Assembly: GCF_019160155.1 (NCBI RefSeq)
Contig: NZ_JAFNIH010000019.1
Span: forward strand, 496,001 to 560,000
Origin: Pinisolibacter aquiterrae
GTDB taxonomy: Bacteria; Pseudomonadota; Alphaproteobacteria; Rhizobiales; Ancalomicrobiaceae
Direction of reading: 5' to 3'
Length of the DNA: 64,000 bases
In this document: positions 7,692-16,880 of the stretch, piece by piece
Position numbering within the stretch: position 1 is the stretch's first letter
Layout of the letters: each line of letters starts with the position of its first letter
Notes under the pieces: model-generated
What the model was told of the DNA's origin: nothing
The model's input: only the letters and a program-made list of their open reading frames with translations
Databases searched by the model: none
Translations under genes and position numbers: made by a program

Positions 7692-9722
7692 ATGTCCCAG
7701 TTCGAATTCGACGAAGCCAAGGCGCGCGAACTGGAGGAGACCTTCGATCCGGAAATCCGCTTCCGCCCGCTCGCGCCGCTCGCCAACGCGCTGGTCGGCG
7801 CGGCGCTGGTCGCGCTGTCGCTCTTTCACTATTGGACCGCCGGTTTCGGTCTCCTGCCCGAACTGATCCATCGCGGCGTCCATCTCGCCTTCGTGCTCGG
7901 CCTCGTCTTCCTGGTGTTCCCGGCCTTCCGGACCGGCGCGGTGGCGAAGTCCTCCGTCCTGATGCCGCTCGGCATTCCGCTGTGGGACTGGGCGCTCTTC
8001 GCCCTCTCCGTCGTCGCCGTGCTGCACGTGCCGATGATCCCGCTCGACGACCTCGCCTTCCGCGTCGGCAATCCGACCCGCGACGACGTGATCTTCGGCG
8101 GCGCCCTGGTGGTGCTGCTGCTCGAGGCGACCCGGCGTACCGTCGGCTGGCCGCTGCCGGTGATCGCCATCACCTTCATGGCCTATGCCCTGTTCGGCCG
8201 CTCGATGCCGGGCATCCTGGTCCATCCCGGCGCGACGCCCGCCCAGCTGATCAATCACCTCTATCTCACCACCCAGGGCATCTACGGCATCGCCCTCGGC
8301 GTGGTCGCGACCTACGTCTTCCACTTCGTGCTCTTCGGCGTCTTCGCCACCCGGATCGGCCTCGGCCAGCTCTTCCTCGACTGCGCCGCCTGGATCGCCG
8401 GCCGCTATGCCGGCGGCCCCGCCAAGGTGTCGATCTTCGGCTCCGCCCTCTTCGGCATGATCTCCGGCTCGTCCGTCGCCAACGCGGTGACCGTCGGCTC
8501 GTTGACGATCCCGATGATGGTGCGCCTCGGCTACAAGAAACACTTCGCCGCCGCCGTCGAATCGACCGCCTCCACCGGCGGCCAGATCACCCCGCCGATC
8601 ATGGGCGCCGCCGCCTTCCTGATGATCGAGTTCCTCGATCTGCCCTATACGACGATCATCCTGGCGGCGATCGTCCCCGCCTTCATGCATTTCCTCGGGG
8701 TCTTCATCCAGGTTCATTTCGAGGCCAAGCGCGACGGTCTGCGCGGGCTCGAGCCGCACGAGATGCCCGACCTCAAGGCCGCCTTCGCCCGCGACTGGCC
8801 GACGGTGATCCCGCTCGTCGGCCTGCTCTACATGCTGTTCTCCGGCTACACGCCCTATCTCGCCGCCTTCACCGGCATCACGCTCGCGGTGCTGATCGGG
8901 CTCTTCAACCCGAAGCGCCGCATGAAGCCGATCGAGATCTTCGAGGGCCTGCGCGACGGCGCCAAATACGCGCTCGCGGTCGGCGTCGCCTCGGCGACCG
9001 TCGGCATCGTCGTGGGCGTGGTGACCCTGACCGGCGTCGGCTTCAAGATCTCCTTCATCGTCACCTCCTCGGCGATGGACCTCGCCCAGCACGTCACCAC
9101 CTGGCTGCCGGTCTGGATCATGTCGGTGAAGACGCTGACGCTGCTCTTCACCCTGGTGCTCACCGCCTTCGTCTGCATCCTGATGGGTTGCGGCATTCCG
9201 ACCACCGCCACCTACATCATCATGGTGACCGTGGCGGCGCCGGCGCTCGGCCTGCTCGGGGTCGAGCCGATCGTCGCCCATTTCTTCGTGTTCTATTTCG
9301 GGGTTCTCGCCGACATCACGCCACCCGTGGCGATCGCCGCCTATGCGGCGGCGGGCATGGCCGGGGCCGATCCGTTCCGCACCGGCAACACCGCCTTCCG
9401 CCTCGCCCTCGGCAAGGCGCTGGTGCCCTTCGTCTTCGTGTTCTCGCCGTCGATGCTCCTGGTCACCAAGAGCTTCTCCTGGCCCGACATGATCCTCGGG
9501 ACCACCGGCTGCATCCTCGGCATCGTGTTCCTGTCGGCCGCCTTCTCGAAATATCTGATCACCCACACCCGCGCCTGGGAGCGGCTCGTCCTGGCCCTCG
9601 CGGCCCTGCTCCTGATCGCGCCGGAGGTGTGGTCGTCGCTCGCCGGTCTCGCCCTCGTCGCCCCGGTCGTCGCCGGGCAGTGGCTGCGCCGCGAGACGCC
9701 GCCGCCCGCCCTGGCGGTGTGA
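7692..9722 (+). CDS. TRAP transporter permease, fused DctQM-type (TAXI partner)
   Basis: A 676-residue inner-membrane protein in which the small (DctQ-like) and large (DctM-like) TRAP permease domains are fused, as is usual for TAXI systems. The N-terminal third has four or so helices and the rest has many. Conserved large-subunit stretches are visible: SGSSVANAVTVGSLTIPMM, ESTASTGGQITPPIMGAAAFLM and MGCGIPTTATYIIMV. It works with the receptor encoded just upstream to import a substrate using a cation gradient. The gene ends five bases before the convergent DUF2202 gene. Confidence 0.93.
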   Translation: MSQFEFDEAKARELEETFDPEIRFRPLAPLANALVGAALVALSLFHYWTAGFGLLPELIHRGVHLAFVLGLVFLVFPAFRTGAVAKSSVLMPLGIPLWDWALFALSVVAVLHVPMIPLDDLAFRVGNPTRDDVIFGGALVVLLLEATRRTVGWPLPVIAITFMAYALFGRSMPGILVHPGATPAQLINHLYLTTQGIYGIALGVVATYVFHFVLFGVFATRIGLGQLFLDCAAWIAGRYAGGPAKVSIFGSALFGMISGSSVANAVTVGSLTIPMMVRLGYKKHFAAAVESTASTGGQITPPIMGAAAFLMIEFLDLPYTTIILAAIVPAFMHFLGVFIQVHFEAKRDGLRGLEPHEMPDLKAAFARDWPTVIPLVGLLYMLFSGYTPYLAAFTGITLAVLIGLFNPKRRMKPIEIFEGLRDGAKYALAVGVASATVGIVVGVVTLTGVGFKISFIVTSSAMDLAQHVTTWLPVWIMSVKTLTLLFTLVLTAFVCILMGCGIPTTATYIIMVTVAAPALGLLGVEPIVAHFFVFYFGVLADITPPVAIAAYAAAGMAGADPFRTGNTAFRLALGKALVPFVFVFSPSMLLVTKSFSWPDMILGTTGCILGIVFLSAAFSKYLITHTRAWERLVLALAALLLIAPEVWSSLAGLALVAPVVAGQWLRRETPPPALAV

Positions 9723-9726
9723 GCGA

Positions 9727-10299
9727 TCAGGCGCTCGCCCGCGGCTCGTCGCGGTGGGTGCCCCAGCGCCGGAACGCCGGCAGATGGCGGCCGCGCGAGG
9801 CCTCCATCAACACCGTGAAGACCGTGACGATCTCGGGGTGATCGGCGACCTTCGGCAACAGATCGTCCTCGTAGAGGGCGACGTTGTCGATCTCGGCGGT
9901 CACCGCGACCTCCGCCGCGCAGGCGATCGTAGCGGGAACCATCGCCCGCATCGCCTCCGAGCCGAGATGCGCGTTGGCCGGCACGGGCACGCCGTGCGCG
10001 GTCAGGATCGCCGCCGGCGCCGCCGCGTGGCGCCGCTCCGTCTCGACGATGCGGGCGAAGGGCAAGGCGCCCGGAAACCGCTCCGGCACCGCCGCGTAAT
10101 AGGCCTCGGCACGATGTTCGTCGTCGAGCGCGGCCAGGACCGCCGCGCGCGCCTCCGCCGAGTGCGGCCGTTCGCCGCGAACCGCCAGGGTCGAGAGGCA
10201 CGCGCCCCCGCCCTCGCCCCCGCGATGTCGATGCCCGCGACCGTGACTACCGCCGCCGCATCCCGGTCCCCGTCCCGCCGTCCGGTTCGTCGCCGCCAT
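9727..10299 (-). CDS. DUF2202-like ferritin-fold protein with His/Gly-rich N-terminus
   Basis: A 190-residue protein. The C-terminal 140 residues form a four-helix ferritin-like domain with acidic/histidine ligand patterns (LDDEHRAEAYYAAV, FARIVETERRHAA, TAEIDNVALYEDDL, TVLMEASRGRHLPAF), as in DUF2202 proteins, whose role is unknown but which probably bind a di-metal site. The first 40 residues are rich in Gly, His, Arg and Cys (GPGCGGGSHGRGHRHRGG). The ATG giving MAATNRTAG is preferred to one 13 codons upstream because a purine-rich GGGCGAG precedes it. The gene is monocistronic, and a large AT-rich palindrome lies about 140 bases upstream. Confidence 0.72.
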   Translation of the reverse strand: MAATNRTAGRGPGCGGGSHGRGHRHRGGEGGGACLSTLAVRGERPHSAEARAAVLAALDDEHRAEAYYAAVPERFPGALPFARIVETERRHAAAPAAILTAHGVPVPANAHLGSEAMRAMVPATIACAAEVAVTAEIDNVALYEDDLLPKVADHPEIVTVFTVLMEASRGRHLPAFRRWGTHRDEPRASA

Positions 10300-10637
10300 G
10301 ACCTCGCCCTTTCTCCGCGCACCTCGGCCCGCCCCCACGCCCCGCCGACCCGGGGAACCCTGCCCGCGCCGGGGCGTTCACCCCCTCGAAAGAGTAGCGC
10401 GCGCACAGTGTCGGCCGATGGGACAGAGGATAGGGACTTAAGTTACATTGTAAATATAACTTGCCAACGAGCCGCCGTGCGCGCTCCCGCCCGCGAGGTC
10501 GCGCCGCCGCGTCGGTTCGCGCCCGCGGGCGAGCGATGCTATGATGCCGGTCGGTCGATCCGATCGGCGGGCGTCGAAGCCGCCGAGCGAAGCGTCGGGT
10601 CGGTCCATCGAAGAAGAGGGAAGGGAGCTTCGCACGC
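10300..10637. promoter_or_regulatory. Divergent intergenic region between DUF2202 gene and tamA
   Basis: These 338 bases carry no convincing gene. They hold the AT-rich palindrome described separately and a possible -10 element TATGAT at 10540-10545 for tamA without a clear -35. A GGGAAGGGAG stretch at 10618-10627 is the likely ribosome-binding site for tamA. Confidence 0.5.
10440..10462. promoter_or_regulatory. AT-rich imperfect palindrome, Rrf2/NsrR-like operator candidate
   Basis: A 23-base dyad with arms AAGTTA (10440-10445) and TAACTT (10457-10462). The two 11-base arms match at nine positions around one central base. The 11-1-11 layout and the AAG...CTT ends resemble NsrR operators (AAGATGYATTT-N-AAATRCATCTT). 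It sits in an otherwise very GC-rich region between divergent genes. No Rrf2 regulator is encoded in the window, so the regulator is a guess. Confidence 0.4.
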
Positions 10638-12587
10638 ATGCGGAATCGGTCGACCACCGATCGCGGAAGAGGAAGGATCGCCGCCACGGCCTCCGTCCCG
10701 CTCGCGCTGGCGATCGCGCTGATCGTGACCGCCGCGCGTCCGGCCGACGCCTTCGATCTCTTCGGCGTCCATCTCTGGGGCGAGAAGGCCGAGCCCGAGG
10801 ATCTCTCCGCCGAGAGCCGGCCCTATTCCGTCGCGGTCACCGTCACCGGCGGCGAAAGCGACGTCGACAAGGCCGTGCGCGAGGCCTCCGCCCTCGCCTC
10901 CGGCGTCGACGGCCGTCCGCCGCCCTCCTCGGCCGCCTTCCTCGCCAAGGCACGCGGCGACTATGCCCGCATCGTCGCCGGCCTGCGCAATCTCGGCCGC
11001 TACGGACCCGAGATCGCGATCGAGGTCCAGGGCCGCCGGGTCGAGGACATCCCACTCGACGCCACCCTGCCGCGCCCGGTCCCGGTGACGATCCGCGTCA
11101 CCCCCGGCCCGCGCTTCACCTTCGGCCGCATCACGCTCGAGAACCGCCCTCCGCTCGACGCCGCGGCGCTCGACGATCCACGTCTCGTCACGCCCGAGCG
11201 CGCCGGCCTGATCGAAGGCGAGACCGCCCGCGCCGACGCCGTCCTCGCCGCCGAGCGCGCCCTGGTCGACGGCTGGAGGCGGCTCGGCCACCCCAAGGCG
11301 AAAGCGACCGAACGCCACCTCGTCGCCCATCACGACCGCTCCACCCTCGACGTCGCGCTCGGCGTCGACCCCGGCCCCGAGGCCCGCTTCGGCCCGGTCC
11401 GAGTGAGCGGCACCGAGCTGATGGACCCCGACTTCGTCGCCGCCCGCGCCGGCATTCCCGAAGGTGAACGCTGGGATCCGATGGCGGTGAAACGCGCCGA
11501 GAAGCGCCTGCGCAAGCTCGACGTCTTCTCCTCGACCCGGCTGGTCGAGGACGAGGCCGTCGCCCCCGACGGCACCCTCGGCCTCGAGGCCAAGGTCGCC
11601 GAGCGCCCGCTCCACGTCTTCGGCTTCGGCGCCTCCTATTCGACCGTCGACGGCGCCGGCCTCGAGGGCTGGTGGCAGCATCGCAACCTGTTCGGCCACG
11701 GCGACCGCCTGCGCTTCGACGCCCGCGTCTCCGGCATCGACACCACCGATCCGCGCGATCTCACCTGGAAGGGCGGCGTCTCTTTCCTGCGCCCCGGCGT
11801 CTTCACCCCGATGACCGACCTGACGGCGGCGCTCGAGGCCTCGCGCGAGGTGCTCGACCCCTATACCCAGGAGACGATCCGCGCCCGCATCGGCCTCGCC
11901 CACGAATTCGCGCCCGAACTCACCGCGAAGGTCGCGGCGAACGTCGAGGTCGACCGTGTCGAGGACGGCTGGGGCCGCCGCGACCTCACCCTGATCAGCC
12001 TGCCGGCCGAAGTCCTCTGGGATCACACCGACGATGCCCTCGCCCCGACCGAGGGGTTCCGCGTCAAGGGCGCGGCCGAGCCGTTCCACGAATTCCGCCT
12101 CGGCGCCTCCGGGGCGATCCTGCGCATCGACACCTCCGCCTATGTGCCGCTCGACGCCGATCGCCGCTTCGTCCTCGCCGGCCGCGCCGCGCTCGCCTCG
12201 ATCGTCGGCGCCGACGCCGACCGCATGCCGGCCGACCGCCTGTTCTTCGCCGGCGGCGGGTCGTCGGTGCGCGGCTTCGCCTATCGCAGCCTCGGCCCGA
12301 GGAACGCGGCCGGCAGTGTGGTCGGCGGCCTGTCGCTCGTCGAGGCCTCGCTCGAGATGCGAATGAAGGTCACCGACACGATCGGTGTCGTCCCCTTCGT
12401 CGATATGGGCGCCGCCGGCCGGAACGCCTCGCCGAACTTCGACGAGGCCCCGCGCTTCGGCGCCGGTGTCGGCCTGCGCTACCACACCGGCCTCGGCGCC
12501 ATCCGCTTCGACGTCGCGACGCCGATCGCGCCGAAGCCGGGCGATCCGAAATTCGCCCTCTACATCGGCCTCGGGGAGAGCTTCTGA
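10638..12587 (+). CDS. tamA: Outer-membrane assembly factor TamA (BamA family)
   Basis: The outer-membrane half of the translocation and assembly module, 649 residues. A signal peptide (residues 1-38, ending ARPADA) is followed by POTRA-type domains to about residue 330 (VTPGPRFTFGRITLENR, VDPGPEARFGPVRVSG, AEKRLRKLDVFSSTRL) and then a 16-strand barrel. The barrel holds the family's loop-6 motif as SSVRGFAYRSLGP at about residue 545 and ends in an aromatic residue (GLGESF), as expected for a BAM client. It is followed at once by tamB with a one-base stop/start overlap (TGATG), the usual pairing. Confidence 0.93.
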   Translation: MRNRSTTDRGRGRIAATASVPLALAIALIVTAARPADAFDLFGVHLWGEKAEPEDLSAESRPYSVAVTVTGGESDVDKAVREASALASGVDGRPPPSSAAFLAKARGDYARIVAGLRNLGRYGPEIAIEVQGRRVEDIPLDATLPRPVPVTIRVTPGPRFTFGRITLENRPPLDAAALDDPRLVTPERAGLIEGETARADAVLAAERALVDGWRRLGHPKAKATERHLVAHHDRSTLDVALGVDPGPEARFGPVRVSGTELMDPDFVAARAGIPEGERWDPMAVKRAEKRLRKLDVFSSTRLVEDEAVAPDGTLGLEAKVAERPLHVFGFGASYSTVDGAGLEGWWQHRNLFGHGDRLRFDARVSGIDTTDPRDLTWKGGVSFLRPGVFTPMTDLTAALEASREVLDPYTQETIRARIGLAHEFAPELTAKVAANVEVDRVEDGWGRRDLTLISLPAEVLWDHTDDALAPTEGFRVKGAAEPFHEFRLGASGAILRIDTSAYVPLDADRRFVLAGRAALASIVGADADRMPADRLFFAGGGSSVRGFAYRSLGPRNAAGSVVGGLSLVEASLEMRMKVTDTIGVVPFVDMGAAGRNASPNFDEAPRFGAGVGLRYHTGLGAIRFDVATPIAPKPGDPKFALYIGLGESF

Positions 12588-15500
12588 TGCGTCACCGCCT
12601 CCTCGCCGGATGCCTTCTCGTCCTGTTTCTCGCCGCGTCGTTCCTCGCCCTCGGCCCGAACGTGCGCGCCGACGAGACCTCCGATCGCTCCTGGCTCGTC
12701 GGTTGGGTCGAGACCACCATCTCCACCCCCGACCGCCAGATCCGCCTCGGCCGCATCGACGGCGCGCTCTCCTCCGACGTCCGCCTCGACGCCATCACCA
12801 TCGCCGATCGCGGCGGCGTCTGGCTGACCATCCGCGACGTCCATCTGGTCTGGAGCCGCGCCGATCTCCTGCGCGGCAAACTCTCCGTCGCCTCGCTCGA
12901 GGCCGCCGCGATCGAAGTCGCCCGCAAGCCCGAGAGCGCCGCCGACACCGAGACCACCGCGACCGAACCGGCCGCCGCCTTCGCGCTCCCCGATCTCCCC
13001 GTCGCCGTCGACGTCGGCCGCATCTCCGTCCCCACGGTCCGCCTCTCCGCCGACGTCGCCGGCCGCCCGACGGTCCTCTCGATCGCCGGGCGCGGCCGCC
13101 TCGCCGACGGCAATCTCGACGTCGACCTCTCGGCCACCCGGATCGAGCCCCAGGGTGGCGCCTTCACTTTGAAGACCACCTATGGCGCGAGCGATCGCCG
13201 CCTCGTCCTCGACCTCTCGCTCGCCGAACCGAAGGGCGGCTTCCTCTCTACCCTGCTGGCGCTGCCGGGCGAGCCGCCGATCGATTTCTCGATCAAGGGC
13301 GCCGCGCCGATCGACGCCTTCGCCGCCGACATCGCCCTTTCCGCCGACGGCAAGCCGCTGCTGGCCGGCACCGCCGTGACCCGGCTCGAGGGCGAGGATC
13401 GCACCTTCGCCGTCGACGTCGCCGGCTCGCTCGAGGACCTCGTCGGCCGGGGCGGCCGGCTCACCGGCGGCGGCAGCGAGCTTCATCTCTTCGCCCGCCG
13501 CGCCGCCGACGGCGCCGTGCGCCTCGACCGCGCGCAGCTGAAGACCGGCGCCGCCGCCTTCGACGCGAGCGGGGCCTGGACGCCGCGCGACACCGGCTCG
13601 ACCCTCGCTCTCGACCGCCTCGCCGTCGGCTGGAAGACCGCCACCCTCGACCTCGCCCGCCCGACCGTGATCACCCTCGCCGACGGTCGCATCGACATCC
13701 CCGCGACCACGTTGCGCCTCGGCCGGAGCGATCGCCGCGCCTTCGGCACCATCGACGTCGCCGGCAGCGCCGCGACCGACCTCGCGCTGAAGGTGACGGC
13801 GCGCGATCTCCCGGTCGGCGTGAGCGCGCTCTTCGTCCCCGACCTCGGCGCCGACGGCGCCGTCGCCGTCGACCTCGCCGTCGGCGGCACCCGCAAGGCG
13901 CCGAGGATCGACTGGCGCGTCACCGGCCGCGACCTCACCCTCGCCGCCACCCGCACCGCCCGCCTCCCCGCCGCGACGCTGACCGCCTCCGGCCTGCTCG
14001 AGGCGAAACGCACCACGCTCGACGCCCGCGTCGGCCTCGGCAGCGGCGCCACGCTCACCGCGCGCGGCGCCCTGCCCTTCGCCGGCACGCGGGCGGAACG
14101 CGACGGCCTGCGTCTCGACGTGACGGCCGAGCGCCTGCCGCTCGCCTTCGCCGCCGCCGTCGCCCCCGGCATCGGCGGGCGCGGCACGCTCTCCGGCACC
14201 GCCGTCGTGACTGGCGCCCTCGACGCGCCGACCGTCGTGTGGAAACTCGCCGGCGACCGCCTCGGCGTCGCCGCCGTCCCCGGCCTCGCCGCCGGCCTCG
14301 CCGCGAACGGCCGCCTCGATCCGACCGGCACCACGCTCGCCGCCACCCTCACCGATCGCGATCGCCTGCGCCTCGTCGCCGAGGGCCGTGTCCCCTTCGG
14401 CGACGGCGCGCTGGCGCTCTCGATCGACGGCAGCGCCGCCGCCGCTCTCGCCGAAGCGGCCTCCCCCGGCCTCGGCGCGCGCGGCCGCGTCACGCTCGCC
14501 GCCACCGTCGCCGGAACCCTCGCCGCGCCGACCGCGACTTGGAAGGTCACCGGCAGCGGCCTCGGCGTCGCCGCGACGCCCGGCCTCGCCGCGGCGCTCA
14601 CCGCCGACGGCCGCCTCGATCGCGACGGCACCACGCTGACCGCGAGCCTGACCGATCGCGACCGCCTGCGCCTCGCCGCCGACGGACGCGTTCCCTTCAC
14701 CGGCGGCGACCTCGCCCTGAAGGTGGTCGGCAACACCTCGCTCGCCCTCGCCGACGCCGCCTTGCGCGAACGCGGCACCCGCGTCGGCGGCCGCGCGACC
14801 CTCGACGTCGCGGTCTCCGGCCCCCTCGCCGCGCCGCGCGCCTCCGGCACGGTCTCCGTCGCCGACGGCACCGTCACCGACCCCGAGACCACCCTGCGGC
14901 TCACCGCGATCTCCGCCCTCGCCCGTCTCGACGGCGACCGGGTCACGCTGGAGCGGTTCCAGGCGACCACCGGCAAGTCGGGCCGCATCGCCGCGCGCGG
15001 CACCGTCGGCCTCGGCGCCGGCCTGCCGGCCGATCTCTCCGTCACCCTCGACGCCGCCCGCCTCGCCGTGGGCGACACCCTGCGCACCGAGATCGGCGGG
15101 TCGCTGCGCCTCACTGGTCCCTTGGCGACCGGGCCGACGCTCAGCGGCCGGCTCGCCCTCGGCCGCACCGAGATCACCATCCCCGAACGCTTCGCCGCCA
15201 ATGCCGCGAGCCTCGGCGTCAAGGACCTCGCCGTCCCGCCCGAGGTGCGCCGCACGCTGGCTCTGGCGAAGCCGAAGGCCCGCAAGACCGGATCGAAGGG
15301 CACGGCGGCGTGGCGCGCCGGCCTCGATCTCACCATCGACGCCCCGTCGCGGCTCTTCGTGCGCGGCCGCGGCATCGACGCCGAACTCGGCGGCACCCTG
15401 CGCGTCACCGGCACCACCGACGCCGTCGTCCCGGTCGGCGCCTTCGAGCTCCGGCGCGGCGCCCTCGACGTGATCGGCCGTCACATCGCCCTCGACAAGG

Positions 15501-16009
15501 GCACGGTGACGCTGACCGGCGATCTCGACCCGACCATCGACTTCCGCGCCACCTCGTCGAGCCGCTCGGTGTCGGTGGTCGCCGAGGTCACCGGCCGCGC
15601 CTCCGACCCCGCCCTCGTCCTGACCTCGACGCCGCAATTGCCGCAGGACGAGGTCCTGGCGCAATTCCTGTTCGGGCGCGGCGTCGCCGACCTCACCGGC
15701 TTCCAGCTGGTGCAACTGGCGAGCGCCGCCGCCCAGCTCGCCGGCGGCCCCTCCGCCCCCGACCTGCTCGGCTCGATCCGCAAATCGACCGGCCTCGACA
15801 CGCTCGGCACCACCACCGATTCCAAGGGCAACGCCGGCCTCCAGGCGGGCCGTTACATCGGCGACCGCATCTTCCTCGGCGTCACCGCCGGCGCCGCCGG
15901 ATCGACCGACGCGACCGTCGATCTCGACGTCACCCGCAACCTCAAACTGCGCGGCCAGACCGGCACCGAGGGCTCCAAGGCCGGCTTCGTCTTCGAGAAG
16001 GAATATTGA
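12587..16009 (+). CDS. tamB: Translocation and assembly module protein TamB (AsmA-like)
   Basis: A 1140-residue inner-membrane-anchored periplasmic protein. It has an N-terminal signal anchor (LLAGCLLVLFLAASFLAL), a long repetitive beta-taco region, and the C-terminal TamB/DUF490 domain. The DUF490 hallmark region is present: LFVRGRGIDAELGGTLRVTG, FELRRGALDVIGRHIALDKGTVTLTG, QLPQDEVLAQFLFGRG and a terminal GFVFEKEY. TamB bridges the envelope and partners TamA in outer-membrane protein insertion or phospholipid transport. The start is the ATG overlapping the tamA stop; a longer open frame upstream is the shadow of tamA. The middle holds a recent-looking tandem duplication. Confidence 0.94.
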   Translation: MRHRLLAGCLLVLFLAASFLALGPNVRADETSDRSWLVGWVETTISTPDRQIRLGRIDGALSSDVRLDAITIADRGGVWLTIRDVHLVWSRADLLRGKLSVASLEAAAIEVARKPESAADTETTATEPAAAFALPDLPVAVDVGRISVPTVRLSADVAGRPTVLSIAGRGRLADGNLDVDLSATRIEPQGGAFTLKTTYGASDRRLVLDLSLAEPKGGFLSTLLALPGEPPIDFSIKGAAPIDAFAADIALSADGKPLLAGTAVTRLEGEDRTFAVDVAGSLEDLVGRGGRLTGGGSELHLFARRAADGAVRLDRAQLKTGAAAFDASGAWTPRDTGSTLALDRLAVGWKTATLDLARPTVITLADGRIDIPATTLRLGRSDRRAFGTIDVAGSAATDLALKVTARDLPVGVSALFVPDLGADGAVAVDLAVGGTRKAPRIDWRVTGRDLTLAATRTARLPAATLTASGLLEAKRTTLDARVGLGSGATLTARGALPFAGTRAERDGLRLDVTAERLPLAFAAAVAPGIGGRGTLSGTAVVTGALDAPTVVWKLAGDRLGVAAVPGLAAGLAANGRLDPTGTTLAATLTDRDRLRLVAEGRVPFGDGALALSIDGSAAAALAEAASPGLGARGRVTLAATVAGTLAAPTATWKVTGSGLGVAATPGLAAALTADGRLDRDGTTLTASLTDRDRLRLAADGRVPFTGGDLALKVVGNTSLALADAALRERGTRVGGRATLDVAVSGPLAAPRASGTVSVADGTVTDPETTLRLTAISALARLDGDRVTLERFQATTGKSGRIAARGTVGLGAGLPADLSVTLDAARLAVGDTLRTEIGGSLRLTGPLATGPTLSGRLALGRTEITIPERFAANAASLGVKDLAVPPEVRRTLALAKPKARKTGSKGTAAWRAGLDLTIDAPSRLFVRGRGIDAELGGTLRVTGTTDAVVPVGAFELRRGALDVIGRHIALDKGTVTLTGDLDPTIDFRATSSSRSVSVVAEVTGRASDPALVLTSTPQLPQDEVLAQFLFGRGVADLTGFQLVQLASAAAQLAGGPSAPDLLGSIRKSTGLDTLGTTTDSKGNAGLQAGRYIGDRIFLGVTAGAAGSTDATVDLDVTRNLKLRGQTGTEGSKAGFVFEKEY
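14221..14760 (+). repeat. Intragenic tandem duplication in tamB, 300-base period
   Basis: The stretch 14221-14520 is repeated in frame at 14521 onward with exactly 300-base spacing. At protein level, LGVAAVPGLAAGLAANGRLD and TLTDRDRLRLVAEGRVPF recur as LGVAATPGLAAALTADGRLD and SLTDRDRLRLAADGRVPF. Identity fades after about 14700. A weaker earlier copy begins near 13900. The repeat extends the beta-taco by about 100 residues. Confidence 0.85.
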
Positions 16010-16040
16010 GCCCGACACCCCGGCCGCATCGCCTTTCTCA

Positions 16041-16050
16041 TGTCTAGACA
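16041..16050. promoter_or_regulatory. HutC-type operator upstream of hutC
   Basis: TGTCTAGACA, a perfect 10-base palindrome, lies 61 bases before the hutC start. It differs by one base from the site at 21253-21262 (TGTCTATACA). This suggests HutC autoregulation. Confidence 0.65.
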
Positions 16051-16110
16051 AAAGGCGAAGCGGCGGTCTAGGCTCATCCCGACAGTGGCCGATCGGGAGG
16101 GCGCCCCACC

Positions 16111-16848
16111 ATGCTGGACGACCTGGAGCCGCTCGACGGCCAAGGCCCGCTGTGGCAGCAGATCCGTCGCGCCCTGATCAAGCCGATCGCCGACGGCCGC
16201 TGGCCGCCCGACACCAAGATTCCCAAGGAGGTCGACCTGATCGAGCGCTGGGGCTCGGCGCGAATGACGGTGCATCGCGCGCTGCGCAGCCTCGCCGCCG
16301 AGGGGCTGGTGGTGCGGAAGCGCCGTTTCGGCACGGTGGTGGCGGCGCGCCCGCCGGAGCGCCCGGTGCTGGAGATCTGGGACATCGGCGCCGAGGTCGC
16401 CCGGTTCGGCGGGGTCTATTCCTTCGAGGTCCTGGCCCGCGCGCGGATCACCGCCGACGACCCGCGCGCCGCCCCGCTCGAGGCCGAGGACGGCACCGCG
16501 ATCGAATGGCTGATGGTCCGTCACTTCGCCGACGGCGAGCCGCTGCAGATCGAGGAGCGGGTGATCAGTCTCGCCGTCGCCCCCGAGGCCGCCGACGAGC
16601 CCTTCGACGAGGTCCCGCCCGGCACCTGGCTGGTCGCCCACGTGCCCTGGACCGACGCCGAACACGTCATCTCCGCCGAGGGCGCCTCGCCGGAGGTAGC
16701 CCGCCTGCTCGACATCGCCCCGGCGACCGCCTGTCTGGTGGTCGAGCGCCGCACCTGGGACCACGGCGCCCCCGTCACCCGCGCCCGCCTCGTCCACCCC
16801 GGCGACAAACGGCGCTTGGTCGGACGCTTTCATTCGGGCACGGACTGA
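16111..16848 (+). CDS. hutC: Histidine-utilisation repressor HutC (GntR/HutC family)
   Basis: A 245-residue repressor. The N-terminal GntR winged helix spans about residues 10-75 (PLWQQIRRALIKPIADGRWPPDTKIPKEVDLIERWGSARMTVHRALRSLAAEGLVVRKR) and the C-terminal UTRA effector domain, which in characterised HutC binds urocanate, covers residues 95-240. The family usually reads SEHELV where this protein has KEVDLI. It heads the histidine locus, and three matching TGT-N4-ACA-like sites lie at 16041, 21253 and 22776, so it probably represses the ABC transporter/Rieske operon, hutF and the hutIHGU operon. Confidence 0.88.
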   Translation: MLDDLEPLDGQGPLWQQIRRALIKPIADGRWPPDTKIPKEVDLIERWGSARMTVHRALRSLAAEGLVVRKRRFGTVVAARPPERPVLEIWDIGAEVARFGGVYSFEVLARARITADDPRAAPLEAEDGTAIEWLMVRHFADGEPLQIEERVISLAVAPEAADEPFDEVPPGTWLVAHVPWTDAEHVISAEGASPEVARLLDIAPATACLVVERRTWDHGAPVTRARLVHPGDKRRLVGRFHSGTD

Positions 16849-16880
16849 GGTCGCTGCAGCGGCACGGTGCCGTGCGGAGG

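Noticed and set aside
12560-16051. An 1163-codon open frame antisense to tamB
   Set aside because: It is a repetitive Gly/Ala/Glu shadow of the tamB coding pattern with no domain, and tamB is clearly the real gene.
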